Source: Gp13-AA77 sp036521995
GTDB taxonomy: Bacteria > Acidobacteriota > Terriglobia > UBA7540
Direction of reading: 5' to 3'
NCBI GenBank assembly: GCA_036521995.1
Contig: DATDGR010000320.1
Span: 1-23,871, forward strand
Length of the DNA stretch: 23,871 bases
Below the pieces are notes generated by a model. It searched no databases. It had not been told where the DNA came from and was given only the letters and a program-made list of their open reading frames with translations. This document shows positions 17,828 to 23,871 of this stretch, in pieces; the stretch's first letter is position 1, and every line of letters starts with the position of its first letter. The position numbers were made by a program, and so were the translations under genes.

Positions 17828-17856
17828 AGCATACGAAATCTGTACCGAAATGTCAA
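17828..17856 (-). promoter_or_regulatory. Promoter of the suf operon
   Basis: On the minus strand a perfect TTGACA (17851-17856) is followed after exactly 17 nt by TATGCT (17828-17833). Transcription would begin near 17821, leaving a leader of about 165 nt before sufB. The spacer contains the direct repeat CGAAAT-N6-CGAAAT (plus strand 17834-17839 and 17846-17851), a possible binding site for the Rrf2 regulator. Confidence 0.6.
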
Positions 17857-18062
17857 GATTGAATGACGCCCGGTCTTGTCCTGGTTTCTGCGATCGAAGA
17901 CTCGCCGACGATGGCATTGCGAAGCGCAGGCGACGAAGAATCTGTGCTGATTCAAAAGCAGATCCTTCGCCTCGCTTGATGACAGGCTGAACCTCAGAAG
18001 ACCAGACTTAACCTACGATAATACCTGACGCCCGGCGGTGCAGACGGGCTCCTGTTTTGCGA

Positions 18063-18090
18063 TTGACAAAGCCAAGACTTCGTCTAGAAT
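18063..18090 (+). promoter_or_regulatory. Strong sigma70-type promoter of purC
   Basis: TTGACA (18063-18068, perfect) and TAGAAT (18085-18090, five of six) are separated by 16 nt. Transcription would begin about 20 nt before the purC GTG, so there is no room for a riboswitch. Confidence 0.7.
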
Positions 18091-18115
18091 GTCCAACTGC
18101 CGGGAATAAATCATC

Positions 18116-19021
18116 GTGACACAAATTCTTCAAGCCGCTCTGCGAGAGTCGTCCCTTCCAAACCTCAAACTTTTCTCCAGGGGCAAGGTCCGGGACGTCT
18201 ACGAGGCTGGTCAAGATCACTTGGTGGTGGTCGCTACCGACCGGATTTCGGCCTTCGATGTCGTGATGGAGGAAGGCATTCCGGATAAGGGCGGCGTCTT
18301 GAACCAGATCTCCCGCTTCTGGTTCGACCTGCTCAAGGGCTTCGTCAAGAGCCATTTCATCACCGCCGATGTCGATCTGTATCCGGCCGAATTCCGGCAG
18401 TACGCCAGCCAAATCGCAGGCCGTTCGATGCTGGTCCTGAAGGCCCGGCCTTTCCCGATCGAGTGCATCGTCCGCGGCTACCTGGCGGGCTCGGGTTGGA
18501 AGGATTACCGGTCGACGGGAGCGGTCTGTGGTATCCGCCTTCCGGCAGGTCTGCAGGAGTCCGCGAAGATTGATCCGCCGATTTTTACTCCATCCACCAA
18601 AGCTACCTCCGGGCACGACGAGAATATCACCTGGGAGGAAACAGTGTCGCGCATCGGGCCGGCGGCCGCCGAGACTTTGCGAACGAAGAGTTTGGCGGTT
18701 TACGAAAGGGCGCGCGACTACGCGGAGAGCCGGGGCATCATGATCGCAGATACCAAATTTGAATGGGGTGTGGTAGGCGGAGAAATAGTCCTGATCGACG
18801 AGGTGCTGACGCCGGACTCGTCACGGTTCTGGCCGCGTTACGGTTACGAGCCTGGCAAAGCGCAGCCTTCCTTCGACAAGCAATTTGTGCGGGATTATCT
18901 GGAGTCGACCGGCTGGAACAAGCAGCCTCCTCCTCCTCCTCTTCCTCCGGACGTGGTCAGGAAGACCAGCGAGAAATACCGAGAGGCCTATCATCGGCTT
19001 ACCGGTCAACCGCTCGATTAG
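18116..19021 (+). CDS. purC: Phosphoribosylaminoimidazole-succinocarboxamide synthase
   Basis: A 301-residue SAICAR synthetase, which joins aspartate to CAIR with ATP in purine synthesis. Conserved segments are RGKVRDVYE (22-30), DRISAFDVVMEEGIPDKG, ECIVRGYLAGSGWKDY, ADTKFEWG and LIDEVLTPDSSRFWP. The length matches the longer (about 300-residue) form rather than the 240-residue E. coli form. The start is GTG at 18116, with GGGAA about ten bases upstream and family similarity beginning soon after; no upstream ATG fits. A proline run (PPPPPLPP), coded by a CCT tract, lies near residue 275. It is the first gene of a three-gene plus-strand unit with cvpA and the small HTH gene, 20 nt before the next start. 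Confidence 0.96.
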   Translation: MTQILQAALRESSLPNLKLFSRGKVRDVYEAGQDHLVVVATDRISAFDVVMEEGIPDKGGVLNQISRFWFDLLKGFVKSHFITADVDLYPAEFRQYASQIAGRSMLVLKARPFPIECIVRGYLAGSGWKDYRSTGAVCGIRLPAGLQESAKIDPPIFTPSTKATSGHDENITWEETVSRIGPAAAETLRTKSLAVYERARDYAESRGIMIADTKFEWGVVGGEIVLIDEVLTPDSSRFWPRYGYEPGKAQPSFDKQFVRDYLESTGWNKQPPPPPLPPDVVRKTSEKYREAYHRLTGQPLD

Positions 19022-19041
19022 GCAAGACTGAAGGCAATCTC

Positions 19042-19617
19042 ATGGCAGAAATGCATGTCTGGAACTGGCTGGACTGGGCCCTGGCATTGATCGTTCTATT
19101 CTCCGTCGTTTCAGGCGTGGGAGAAGGGTTCACCCGTGGGCTCATCGGATTAGCCTCCCTGGTGGTGGGACTGGCGGTGGCGGCTGGCGGCTACCGCGGG
19201 CTCGGCGGCGGTCTCAGTACAGTGATTCACTCCCACGACCTGGCTTATGGAGTGGCCTTTCTGATTTTGTTCATCGCGGTTGTTCTCATCGGCGCGATCA
19301 TCTCGCATCTCGCAGAGAAGTTGCTGAAGACCGCCGGGATCAGGTCGTTTGACCGGCTTTTGGGCCTGTTTTTTGGGCTGCTCCGTGGAATCCTCTTCGA
19401 CGCCATAGTGCTGATGGCGCTGCTGGCTTTCGGCATCCAATCCCAAGCGGTCCGGGCCTCCAGGCTCGCGCCTTCGGTCATGCAGGGCTCGCGGGCCATG
19501 GCCGCCCTGATGCCCGCGGACCTGCGAGCGGAGTTCGACGCCGGGCTCGAAAAACTCAAGGGCGGGCTGGTCAAGACTGAAGAGCGTGGGAAGGAAAACG
19601 CATCACCTGCGCGCTGA
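19042..19617 (+). CDS. CvpA-family inner-membrane protein
   Basis: A 191-residue protein with about four membrane segments: WALALIVLFSVVSGVGEGFTRG, LIGLASLVVGLAVAAGG, VAFLILFIAVVLIGAII and LFFGLLRGILFDAIVLMALLAF. The pattern GFTRGLIG and the FDRLLGLFFGLLRG segment are typical of CvpA (colicin V production) proteins, whose molecular role is not settled. In E. coli cvpA precedes purF; here it follows purC, so the link with purine genes recurs. GAAGG about seven bases before the ATG supports the start. The last 45 residues are a charged cytoplasmic tail. It lies 20 nt after purC and 23 nt before the HTH gene. Confidence 0.87.
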   Translation: MAEMHVWNWLDWALALIVLFSVVSGVGEGFTRGLIGLASLVVGLAVAAGGYRGLGGGLSTVIHSHDLAYGVAFLILFIAVVLIGAIISHLAEKLLKTAGIRSFDRLLGLFFGLLRGILFDAIVLMALLAFGIQSQAVRASRLAPSVMQGSRAMAALMPADLRAEFDAGLEKLKGGLVKTEERGKENASPAR

Positions 19618-19640
19618 CCCGTGGACCAGGAGCTTCTGCC

Positions 19641-19874
19641 GTGAAGGACCAACTTGAGGCGCTGATCAGACAGATGGTCGACCAAGGCATCGCTTACGAG
19701 GACGCCATCAGCGAGTTTGAGAAGCGCTTCATCAAGCGCGTTCTCGATAATGCCAACGGAAACCAATCGAAGGCGGCGCGCGAACTTCGCATTCACCGCA
19801 ACACCCTGAGCCGGAAGATCGAGGAACTCAAGCTCGACCACCGGCCCCGGCCGGGCAAGCGAGCCCACCCGTAA
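19641..19874 (+). CDS. Small Fis-type helix-turn-helix protein
   Basis: A 77-residue protein made almost only of a Fis-like DNA-binding domain. Helices run from FEKRFIKRVLDNANGNQSKAARELRIHRNTLSRKIEEL, where NQSKAARELRIHRNTLSRKI is the turn and recognition helix seen at the C-terminus of sigma54 activators. There is no ATPase domain. The start is a GTG with AGGAG eight bases upstream; it follows cvpA by 23 nt, so it is likely co-transcribed with purC and cvpA. It may act as a nucoid-type or local regulator; no target is visible. The tail is Pro/Arg/Lys-rich. Confidence 0.85.
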   Translation: MKDQLEALIRQMVDQGIAYEDAISEFEKRFIKRVLDNANGNQSKAARELRIHRNTLSRKIEELKLDHRPRPGKRAHP

Positions 19875-19923
19875 AACCAGCTCCCTTGCAGCTCTCCCGA
19901 TTTTCTCACCGTGACGATCCCGG

Positions 19924-21273
19924 TCAACAACCTTGCGTAGGATGCGTCGCGCGGTGCCGCGTCGTCTTGGGTTTGGCCGCTGCCTTCTTGGCGTCTATGG
20001 CAGCCTGCAGGTCCTCGTTATTGATATTGCCGCTGTCGAGGGTAAGGACGAAGCTCGGGGTCGTGGTGTAGGCCGAGAGCGTGCCCGTGAAGCGAAGGGG
20101 ATCGCCCGCGGCTAAGTCCTTGCAGCCCGGCTGAGAGTCCTTCAACTCGATGTCGTATGTGCCTGCCTTAGCCTTCGAATCGTTGGTGATGTCAATGTGA
20201 ACCAGGCAGGAGCCCGGATCGGTTCCGGCTTCGACGTTGTCCACAAACCCTGGTCCCCCAATCTGCTGACCCTTAATTTGGTCCCAGGTCGTCTTTTCAG
20301 TGTCGCCGCCCGCTTTCAGAGCGTCTTCGTAACTGTAAAACGCATCGACGAACTGGTTCCCGGTTGAAGTGTGCTTCGGCGCCGCCGCCACTTTGAAATC
20401 GGCCGGCGGCTCGCCGGTGCTGGCGGCCTGGGTCTCCACGTCGTTCTCCCCGGCGTCCGATCCGTGCCGGCTCACGTAGACCTGGCCGAAATACTTCTCA
20501 ATCGCCGGGGCATCGCCGGCCTTCGAAGCTTTGGCCAAGTCCGCCGCGCGCGCCAGATTCCAGATGGCATGGTCAAAGTCCGGGGGGGTTGAGGACAGGT
20601 AAGCGAGACCCAGCCGGTAGAAGACGTAAGGATCGCTGGGATTGTCCTGCTTGGCGAGGTTGAAACTGGTGATCGAGGTGGCATAGTCTTTCTTCTGCAA
20701 GGCGACAAAGCCCAGCGTGGCGTTGAAAATGGCCCTCTTGGGCTTCACGTAGTCGGTAAACTGCGCGTCGGTGACATTCGTCGGCTTCTCCAATTTGCCC
20801 AGCACGTCCAGCCCATGTTGAGCATAGCCTTGAGCTTCAGTCAGTTGCGCGTCCGCTCCGGGATTCTTGGGATCGAAGGTAAACGGGAAGGCAAAACTGA
20901 GGTAGGTCAGGGCGTCGATGTTGTCCGGATTCGCCGCCAGCGCCTTCTTGGCCGCATCGATGGCTTTGGCGCTGTTTCCTTGCTGCTGATAGGCCTGCAT
21001 TTCCGCCACATAAGCGCCATATTTGAAATCGGAGCTCGGATACTTCTGGATAAAAGCCTCCGCCGCCGCCACGATCTGATTCGGATCTTTCGTGCTCACA
21101 ATCTTCTGAAAGGCGTCGTACTCATCGCGGCTCTTCCATTGCGGCCCCTTGGCCGCGCCCGCTTGCTGTCCGCCCAACGGCTCAGGAGCCGCCGGCCTCG
21201 CCGCCGACCCACCCCAAACCACTCCGGCCATGGCCGCACAGCTCAAAATTACAGTTATCCTCTTTTTCATCAT
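19924..21273 (-). CDS. Secreted TPR-repeat protein
   Basis: A 449-residue exported protein. The first 25 residues are a signal peptide (KKRITVILSCAAMAGVVWGG). Tetratricopeptide-like helices span about 50-270: FQKYPSSDFKYGAYVAEMQAYQQQGNSAKAIDAAKKALAANPDN is broken here as ...KAIDAAKKALAANPDN, later DYATSITSFNLAKQDNPSDP and DFDHAIWNLARAADLAKA. The C-terminal 130 residues form a beta-rich region with two cysteines (GSCLVHI and QPGCKDL) and a Lys/Ala-rich tail. I do not recognise a specific function; TPRs suggest protein binding in the periplasm. Two consecutive ATGs (21273, 21270) are possible starts; GAGG lies nine bases before the first. The gene converges with the purC unit, leaving 49 nt. 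Confidence 0.82.
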   Translation of the reverse strand: MMKKRITVILSCAAMAGVVWGGSAARPAAPEPLGGQQAGAAKGPQWKSRDEYDAFQKIVSTKDPNQIVAAAEAFIQKYPSSDFKYGAYVAEMQAYQQQGNSAKAIDAAKKALAANPDNIDALTYLSFAFPFTFDPKNPGADAQLTEAQGYAQHGLDVLGKLEKPTNVTDAQFTDYVKPKRAIFNATLGFVALQKKDYATSITSFNLAKQDNPSDPYVFYRLGLAYLSSTPPDFDHAIWNLARAADLAKASKAGDAPAIEKYFGQVYVSRHGSDAGENDVETQAASTGEPPADFKVAAAPKHTSTGNQFVDAFYSYEDALKAGGDTEKTTWDQIKGQQIGGPGFVDNVEAGTDPGSCLVHIDITNDSKAKAGTYDIELKDSQPGCKDLAAGDPLRFTGTLSAYTTTPSFVLTLDSGNINNEDLQAAIDAKKAAAKPKTTRHRATHPTQGC

Positions 21274-21437
21274 CCCCAGTGACCTCAGTGTTTGTTAGGA
21301 TGTGGGCCAAAGAACCCGCACTTCCGACGAGCCGACCCACGATGAGCGGCATGCCCTCCCGCTGATTAGACCCCAAGTGCGCGCAAAAGGTGCCGCAACT
21401 GGAATATCAGGACTCCTCGAACTTTTCAAGTAGAATC
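21274..21437. other. Spacer between the TPR and phospholipase-like genes
   Basis: These 164 nt contain no gene. A minus-strand TTGAAA (21424-21429) with TATTCC 17 nt on is a weak promoter-like pair for the TPR gene. No terminator is seen. Confidence 0.4.
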
Positions 21438-22811
21438 TTACAGCTCTCCCTTCTGAAGAGAACGCACTGAAGTCGACCGGCAGCCGTCGCTGGCCGTCAG
21501 GAGCCCTGATCCCGAACCACATGCCGCCTTGAACTCCGCCAGATCGCGCGACACCGCTCGCCATTTTCCCGGTTGTTCTCTCAAGGTGTCAGCCGCCGAG
21601 TCCTCATAGAAGCTGAGCAGATTATCGCGCAGCTCCGGACTGACGGCGGCATAGTGTGTCCCCTCCAGTTTGTGCAGTAGCTTGGCGTAGGTCCGGTCGC
21701 AATAGACATACTCGCCCGGCCGCGTCGGCCGGCCGGTATCCAGGTCGACATCCGACGGATCGTACGCGCCGGCGCGCGCTGCCTCGAGTTGCGCCTCATA
21801 GCTCTCGACGGTCGCCTTGAGGCTGTCCGCGAACAACTGCTCGGTCTCGACCGTGGGAGTGTGAAAGTCAAAGACGCTCAGCGGGCCGAACTTTGGAAAC
21901 AACCGGAACAAGAAAGCTGTCAGCTTGTCTCCCGCTCCCGGCCGCGTATAAGTCTTCTGCCAGTCCCGGTAGCACCTGCGTGACAGATGATAGAGTTGCT
22001 GGTGATGTACTCCTGAGGCGCGCTCTTCCAGCTCCTTCCTTCGGAGCGCCCAAGCCACTTCGGTCATTTCCGGAATGAATTTGTTGGCCAGCTTGCGGTA
22101 GGCAGCGATGGAAAGATCGACGTCAAGAATCTGACGGCTTAACTCCAGACCATACGTCTTCTTGAAGGCTCGCTCCAGCACCGGTTTCGGCACGCGAAAG
22201 CCGATCCAGTCGCGATAGGCCTGCGGCGCGTTGTGCCTCGCCACCACTTCCAGCGTGTCGAACCCGAACTCGGTCAGGGTGTGTGCCCAGGGGCTGTCCT
22301 CCCAGGTGATCCAGTCGCCGTACTCGCGGTGCAGGCGCGGGTACAGCAGCGGCACTGACCGATTGACGGCGATGGAGTGGCCTTGAATGTCCGCCACGTA
22401 GTGGGACAAGGCTCCCAGGGCAAAAGCATAGTCATTGATATCTCTGGACTCCTCGAACAGAGCCTCAACGAAGTCACCGCTGCGGACGTAGTGTGTGAGA
22501 TGGCTGAAGAAAGGGCTCCCGAAGGGGTAGTAGCCCATGTCCTGAATCACGCAGCCGCCGTAGGCATAAGCGTGAGCCTCCCGCAACTGTTCGGCGGTGG
22601 CGTTCGGAAAACGCGCGAGCAGGAGGGGTTGGATCTGGCCGTCCCACTCGGAGTCGATAATGGCCTCGTGGGTCAGCACCGAATAACCGAAAGATGGCGG
22701 GATGAAGCACAGGGTGTAAAAACTGACCACCATGGATCCCGCCCACAGCCGCAGAAATCGCAATGTTGCAGGGCTCCCCATCTTCAACTTCACATTGGAC
22801 CTTGCCCCCAT
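21438..22811 (-). CDS. Zinc-dependent phospholipase C-like exported protein
   Basis: A 457-residue protein from the ATG at 22811. The hydrophobic stretch LWAGSMVVSFYTLCFIPPSFG near residues 22-42 is a signal peptide. The metal-site residues of the zinc-dependent phospholipase C/P1-nuclease fold are seen: YSVLTHEAI (H48), IQDMGYYPFGSPFFSHLTHY (D91, H104, H107) and LGALSHYVADIQGHS (H137, D141, H145). Enzymes of this fold hydrolyse phospholipids; substrate here is unknown. A second region of about 200 residues, rich in Arg, Tyr and Glu, follows and is unlike the short clostridial enzymes. The frame is open to 22853, but that ATG lies in a 7-bp hairpin; GAGG before 22811 is close (3 nt), and a start at 22781 is also possible. 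Confidence 0.82.
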   Translation of the reverse strand: MGARSNVKLKMGSPATLRFLRLWAGSMVVSFYTLCFIPPSFGYSVLTHEAIIDSEWDGQIQPLLLARFPNATAEQLREAHAYAYGGCVIQDMGYYPFGSPFFSHLTHYVRSGDFVEALFEESRDINDYAFALGALSHYVADIQGHSIAVNRSVPLLYPRLHREYGDWITWEDSPWAHTLTEFGFDTLEVVARHNAPQAYRDWIGFRVPKPVLERAFKKTYGLELSRQILDVDLSIAAYRKLANKFIPEMTEVAWALRRKELEERASGVHHQQLYHLSRRCYRDWQKTYTRPGAGDKLTAFLFRLFPKFGPLSVFDFHTPTVETEQLFADSLKATVESYEAQLEAARAGAYDPSDVDLDTGRPTRPGEYVYCDRTYAKLLHKLEGTHYAAVSPELRDNLLSFYEDSAADTLREQPGKWRAVSRDLAEFKAACGSGSGLLTASDGCRSTSVRSLQKGEL

Positions 22812-22850
22812 GAACCTCACAGTCGAGCTGTGCGCGCCGGAAGCAGCCCG

Positions 22851-22868
22851 CATCCCCAGACGGGGATG
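22851..22868. repeat. Perfect 7-bp inverted repeat upstream of the phospholipase-like gene
   Basis: CATCCCC (22851-22857) and GGGGATG (22862-22868) are perfect inverted arms around AGAC. It overlaps the outermost in-frame ATG (22853) and lies 40 nt before the chosen start, so it may be an operator or leader hairpin. Confidence 0.5.
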
Positions 22869-22926
22869 TTTGCACGGAGGTGGCCAAAGCTTAAATTGAG
22901 TTGGAGGCGGCGTTGGTCAAGAGCCA

Positions 22927-22949
22927 GGCGGGGCTTGGGAAGCCCCGCC
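22927..22949 (-). terminator. Strong hairpin after the PEGA gene
   Basis: GGCGGGGCTT (22927-22936) and AAGCCCCGCC (22940-22949) form a perfect 10-bp stem with a 3-nt loop, 12 nt after the stop of the minus-strand PEGA gene. No T-tract follows, so it may stop polymerase with Rho or protect the 3' end. Confidence 0.55.
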
Positions 22950-22961
22950 CCATGGCAATGT

Positions 22962-23390
22962 TCAGCCTTGGTTCTGAGGAGCTGCGCCGTCAGGGTGAAT
23001 CGCGATGGTCTTACCCATCAGCACCTCGACGCGCTGCTGGTAGAAAGTGCGCCCATCGGAATCACGGAATGCGATTTCATGGCTGCCCGGCCGAAGCGCA
23101 AACTGCTTGAGCTTCCCGGTTAGCCCCGCGTAGCCGCCGTCGACATAAATGGAATTTCCCTTGGCCTTGGTGACGATCTTCACGTTGCCGGCCGCGGGGC
23201 CGTAGGGCCCGTAATAGCCGTAGCGGGGTCCATACCAGCCGGGGCCATACCACCCCGGGGCGTACCAGCCGCCATAAAAACCTCCACCGACTACCACCAC
23301 CCGCCGCTGCGCCATTGCCATCGGCGCGGCCGGCGCCAGGGTTACAAGCGCTACGAGGGCAATGAGTGCTGTTTTCATCAGTCTTGACAT
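22962..23390 (-). CDS. Exported PEGA-domain protein with a Gly/Tyr/Trp-rich linker
   Basis: A 142-residue protein. Residues 1-28 are a signal peptide (LMKTALIALVALVTLAPAAPMAMAQ). Residues 33-66 are a Gly-Tyr-Trp-Pro-rich stretch (FYGGWYAPGWYGPGWYGP). From about 69 a PEGA-like domain follows: VKIVTKAKGNSIYVDGGYAGLTGKL is here summarised by its core NSIYVDGGYAG, then LRPGSHEIAFRD and RVEVLMGKTIAIHP. PEGA domains are small beta-sandwiches found on surface or S-layer proteins, with unclear binding partners. GGAGGG eight bases before the ATG at 23390 fixes the start; a second ATG four codons on lacks a ribosome site. A strong hairpin follows the stop. No operon partner is evident. Confidence 0.82.
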   Translation of the reverse strand: MSRLMKTALIALVALVTLAPAAPMAMAQRRVVVVGGGFYGGWYAPGWYGPGWYGPRYGYYGPYGPAAGNVKIVTKAKGNSIYVDGGYAGLTGKLKQFALRPGSHEIAFRDSDGRTFYQQRVEVLMGKTIAIHPDGAAPQNQG

Positions 23391-23646
23391 AACTTGTGCC
23401 CTCCTTTCCTATTCTGTAAACCCGGACTCAGCCGAAAAGTCGCGGTCTGAGCCTCTCTTACTAGGACGTACCCGGAGAGACTCGGTTACCCAAGGATCTT
23501 TTCACAACCCAAGTGGCTGATAACACGGCCAAAATAATCCGTCGCAGGATTCTCACTTTTCGCCACTGAGCCGTTCCTTCGTGCCACCATAGAGGACGGT
23601 GGACGGCCCGACTGCTGATCGCGCTCCTCACATCGGGAGGGTGGCT
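23391..23646. other. Non-coding right flank
   Basis: No gene is recognised in the first half of the right-hand flank; the minus-strand frames here are open but lack family similarity, ribosome sites and coding-like composition. The promoter of the PEGA gene should lie at 23400-23470, but I find no convincing hexamer pair. Confidence 0.5.
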
Positions 23647-23751
23647 GGCGCATCCATCGCTTTCTAATGTATGCGCGGGTGGCGCATCCATCGTCTTTTG
23701 ATGTATGCGGCCCGACCTGGGTGGCGCATCCATCGTTTTGTGATGTATGCG
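23647..23751. repeat. Three tandem hairpin repeats (29-nt units)
   Basis: Units at 23647-23675, 23681-23709 and 23723-23751 all begin GGCGCATCCATCG and end ATGTATGCG. Within each unit CGCATCCATC can pair with GATGTATGCG (one mismatch; the first unit has AATG), leaving a T-rich loop. Spacers are 5 and 13 nt, so it is not a CRISPR array. It is probably a REP-like intergenic element. Confidence 0.85.
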
Positions 23752-23871
23752 ACCCGGGGCATCTGAAAAAAAGACGCCACGGGGGCGCCGCCCGGCGGGG
23801 CATTCTCATATTGTTATTCTCACCTGTAACATAGGCTCTGACACTTGACAAAATATCTGTCGGAGGCGCAT
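23752..23871. other. Right edge, no gene recognised
   Basis: A G/C-rich block (23773-23800) is followed by AT-richer sequence with a perfect TTGACA at 23845-23850 and GGAGG at 23862-23866 near the edge. Whether a gene starts just outside cannot be seen. Confidence 0.4.

Larger units (their letters stand above)
17657..18062. other. Divergent control region between sufB and purC
   Basis: No gene is seen between sufB and the purC promoter. The region holds the suf promoter (17828-17856), a hairpin (17792-17811) in the suf leader, a weaker second promoter-like pair on the minus strand (TTGACC at 17753-17758), and a repeated 10-mer TGACGCCCGG (17864-17873 and 18026-18035). Confidence 0.6.

Noticed and set aside
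18091..18115. Purine riboswitch before purC
   Set aside because: The leader after the strong promoter is only about 20 nt, too short for any riboswitch.
23647..23751. CRISPR array
   Set aside because: Only three units with spacers of 5 and 13 nt, strong internal symmetry and no cas genes.
23841..23871. Gene start at the right edge (TTGACA, then GGAGG)
   Set aside because: The -10 and start codon would lie outside the window, so nothing can be supported.

Overview
The window (23.9 kb, GC-rich, no RNA genes seen) looks like a chromosomal segment from an Acidobacteriota-type soil bacterium. This is inferred from the gene mix: a SufBCDS-SufU-SufT iron-sulfur operon with an Rrf2 regulator, a secreted S9-type peptidase, a very large secreted Asp-box/VPS10-like propeller protein, an FHA-GAF-sigma54 activator and short G/C-rich intergenic repeats. 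The phylum is an inference, not something the sequence proves.

Layout. (1) 1-1752: the N-terminal part of a secreted S9-family peptidase (minus, runs off the left edge), divergent from a 2,4-dienoyl-CoA reductase-like SDR (fadH). (2) 1753-2129: a gene-poor stretch with a possible gene relic and an inverted repeat. (3) 2130-7280: an FHA-GAF-AAA+-Fis regulator converging almost end to end with a 1068-residue exported protein carrying about eleven Asp-box repeats. (4) 7281-8439: a T-tract hairpin, a possible BolA-like fragment and a membrane-anchored protein of unknown function. (5) 8440-17656, all minus: the iron-sulfur region. Read in transcription order it is sufB, dinB-like, uma2-like, sufC, sufD, sufS, sufU, sufT, a 438-nt gap with a diverged tandem repeat, then rrf2 and ygfZ. 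A consensus-like promoter lies about 165 nt upstream of sufB. (6) 18063-19874, plus: a strong promoter followed by purC, a cvpA-family gene and a small Fis-type HTH gene. (7) 19924-23390, minus: a secreted TPR protein, a zinc-dependent phospholipase C-like protein and a PEGA-domain lipoprotein-sized exported protein. (8) 23391-23871: no gene; three near-identical hairpin repeats.

How the genes fit together. SufS takes sulfur from cysteine, SufU relays it to the SufBCD scaffold, SufT and YgfZ act in cluster maturation or repair, and the Rrf2 protein (three cysteines in its effector region) is the likely cluster-sensing regulator. The most unusual feature is that a translationally coupled DinB-like/Uma2-like pair sits between sufB and sufC, with short degenerate repeats at the surrounding junctions. 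I see no clear new defence or mobile system; the interrupted suf operon, its leader region and the tandem hairpin array are the best candidates for follow-up.
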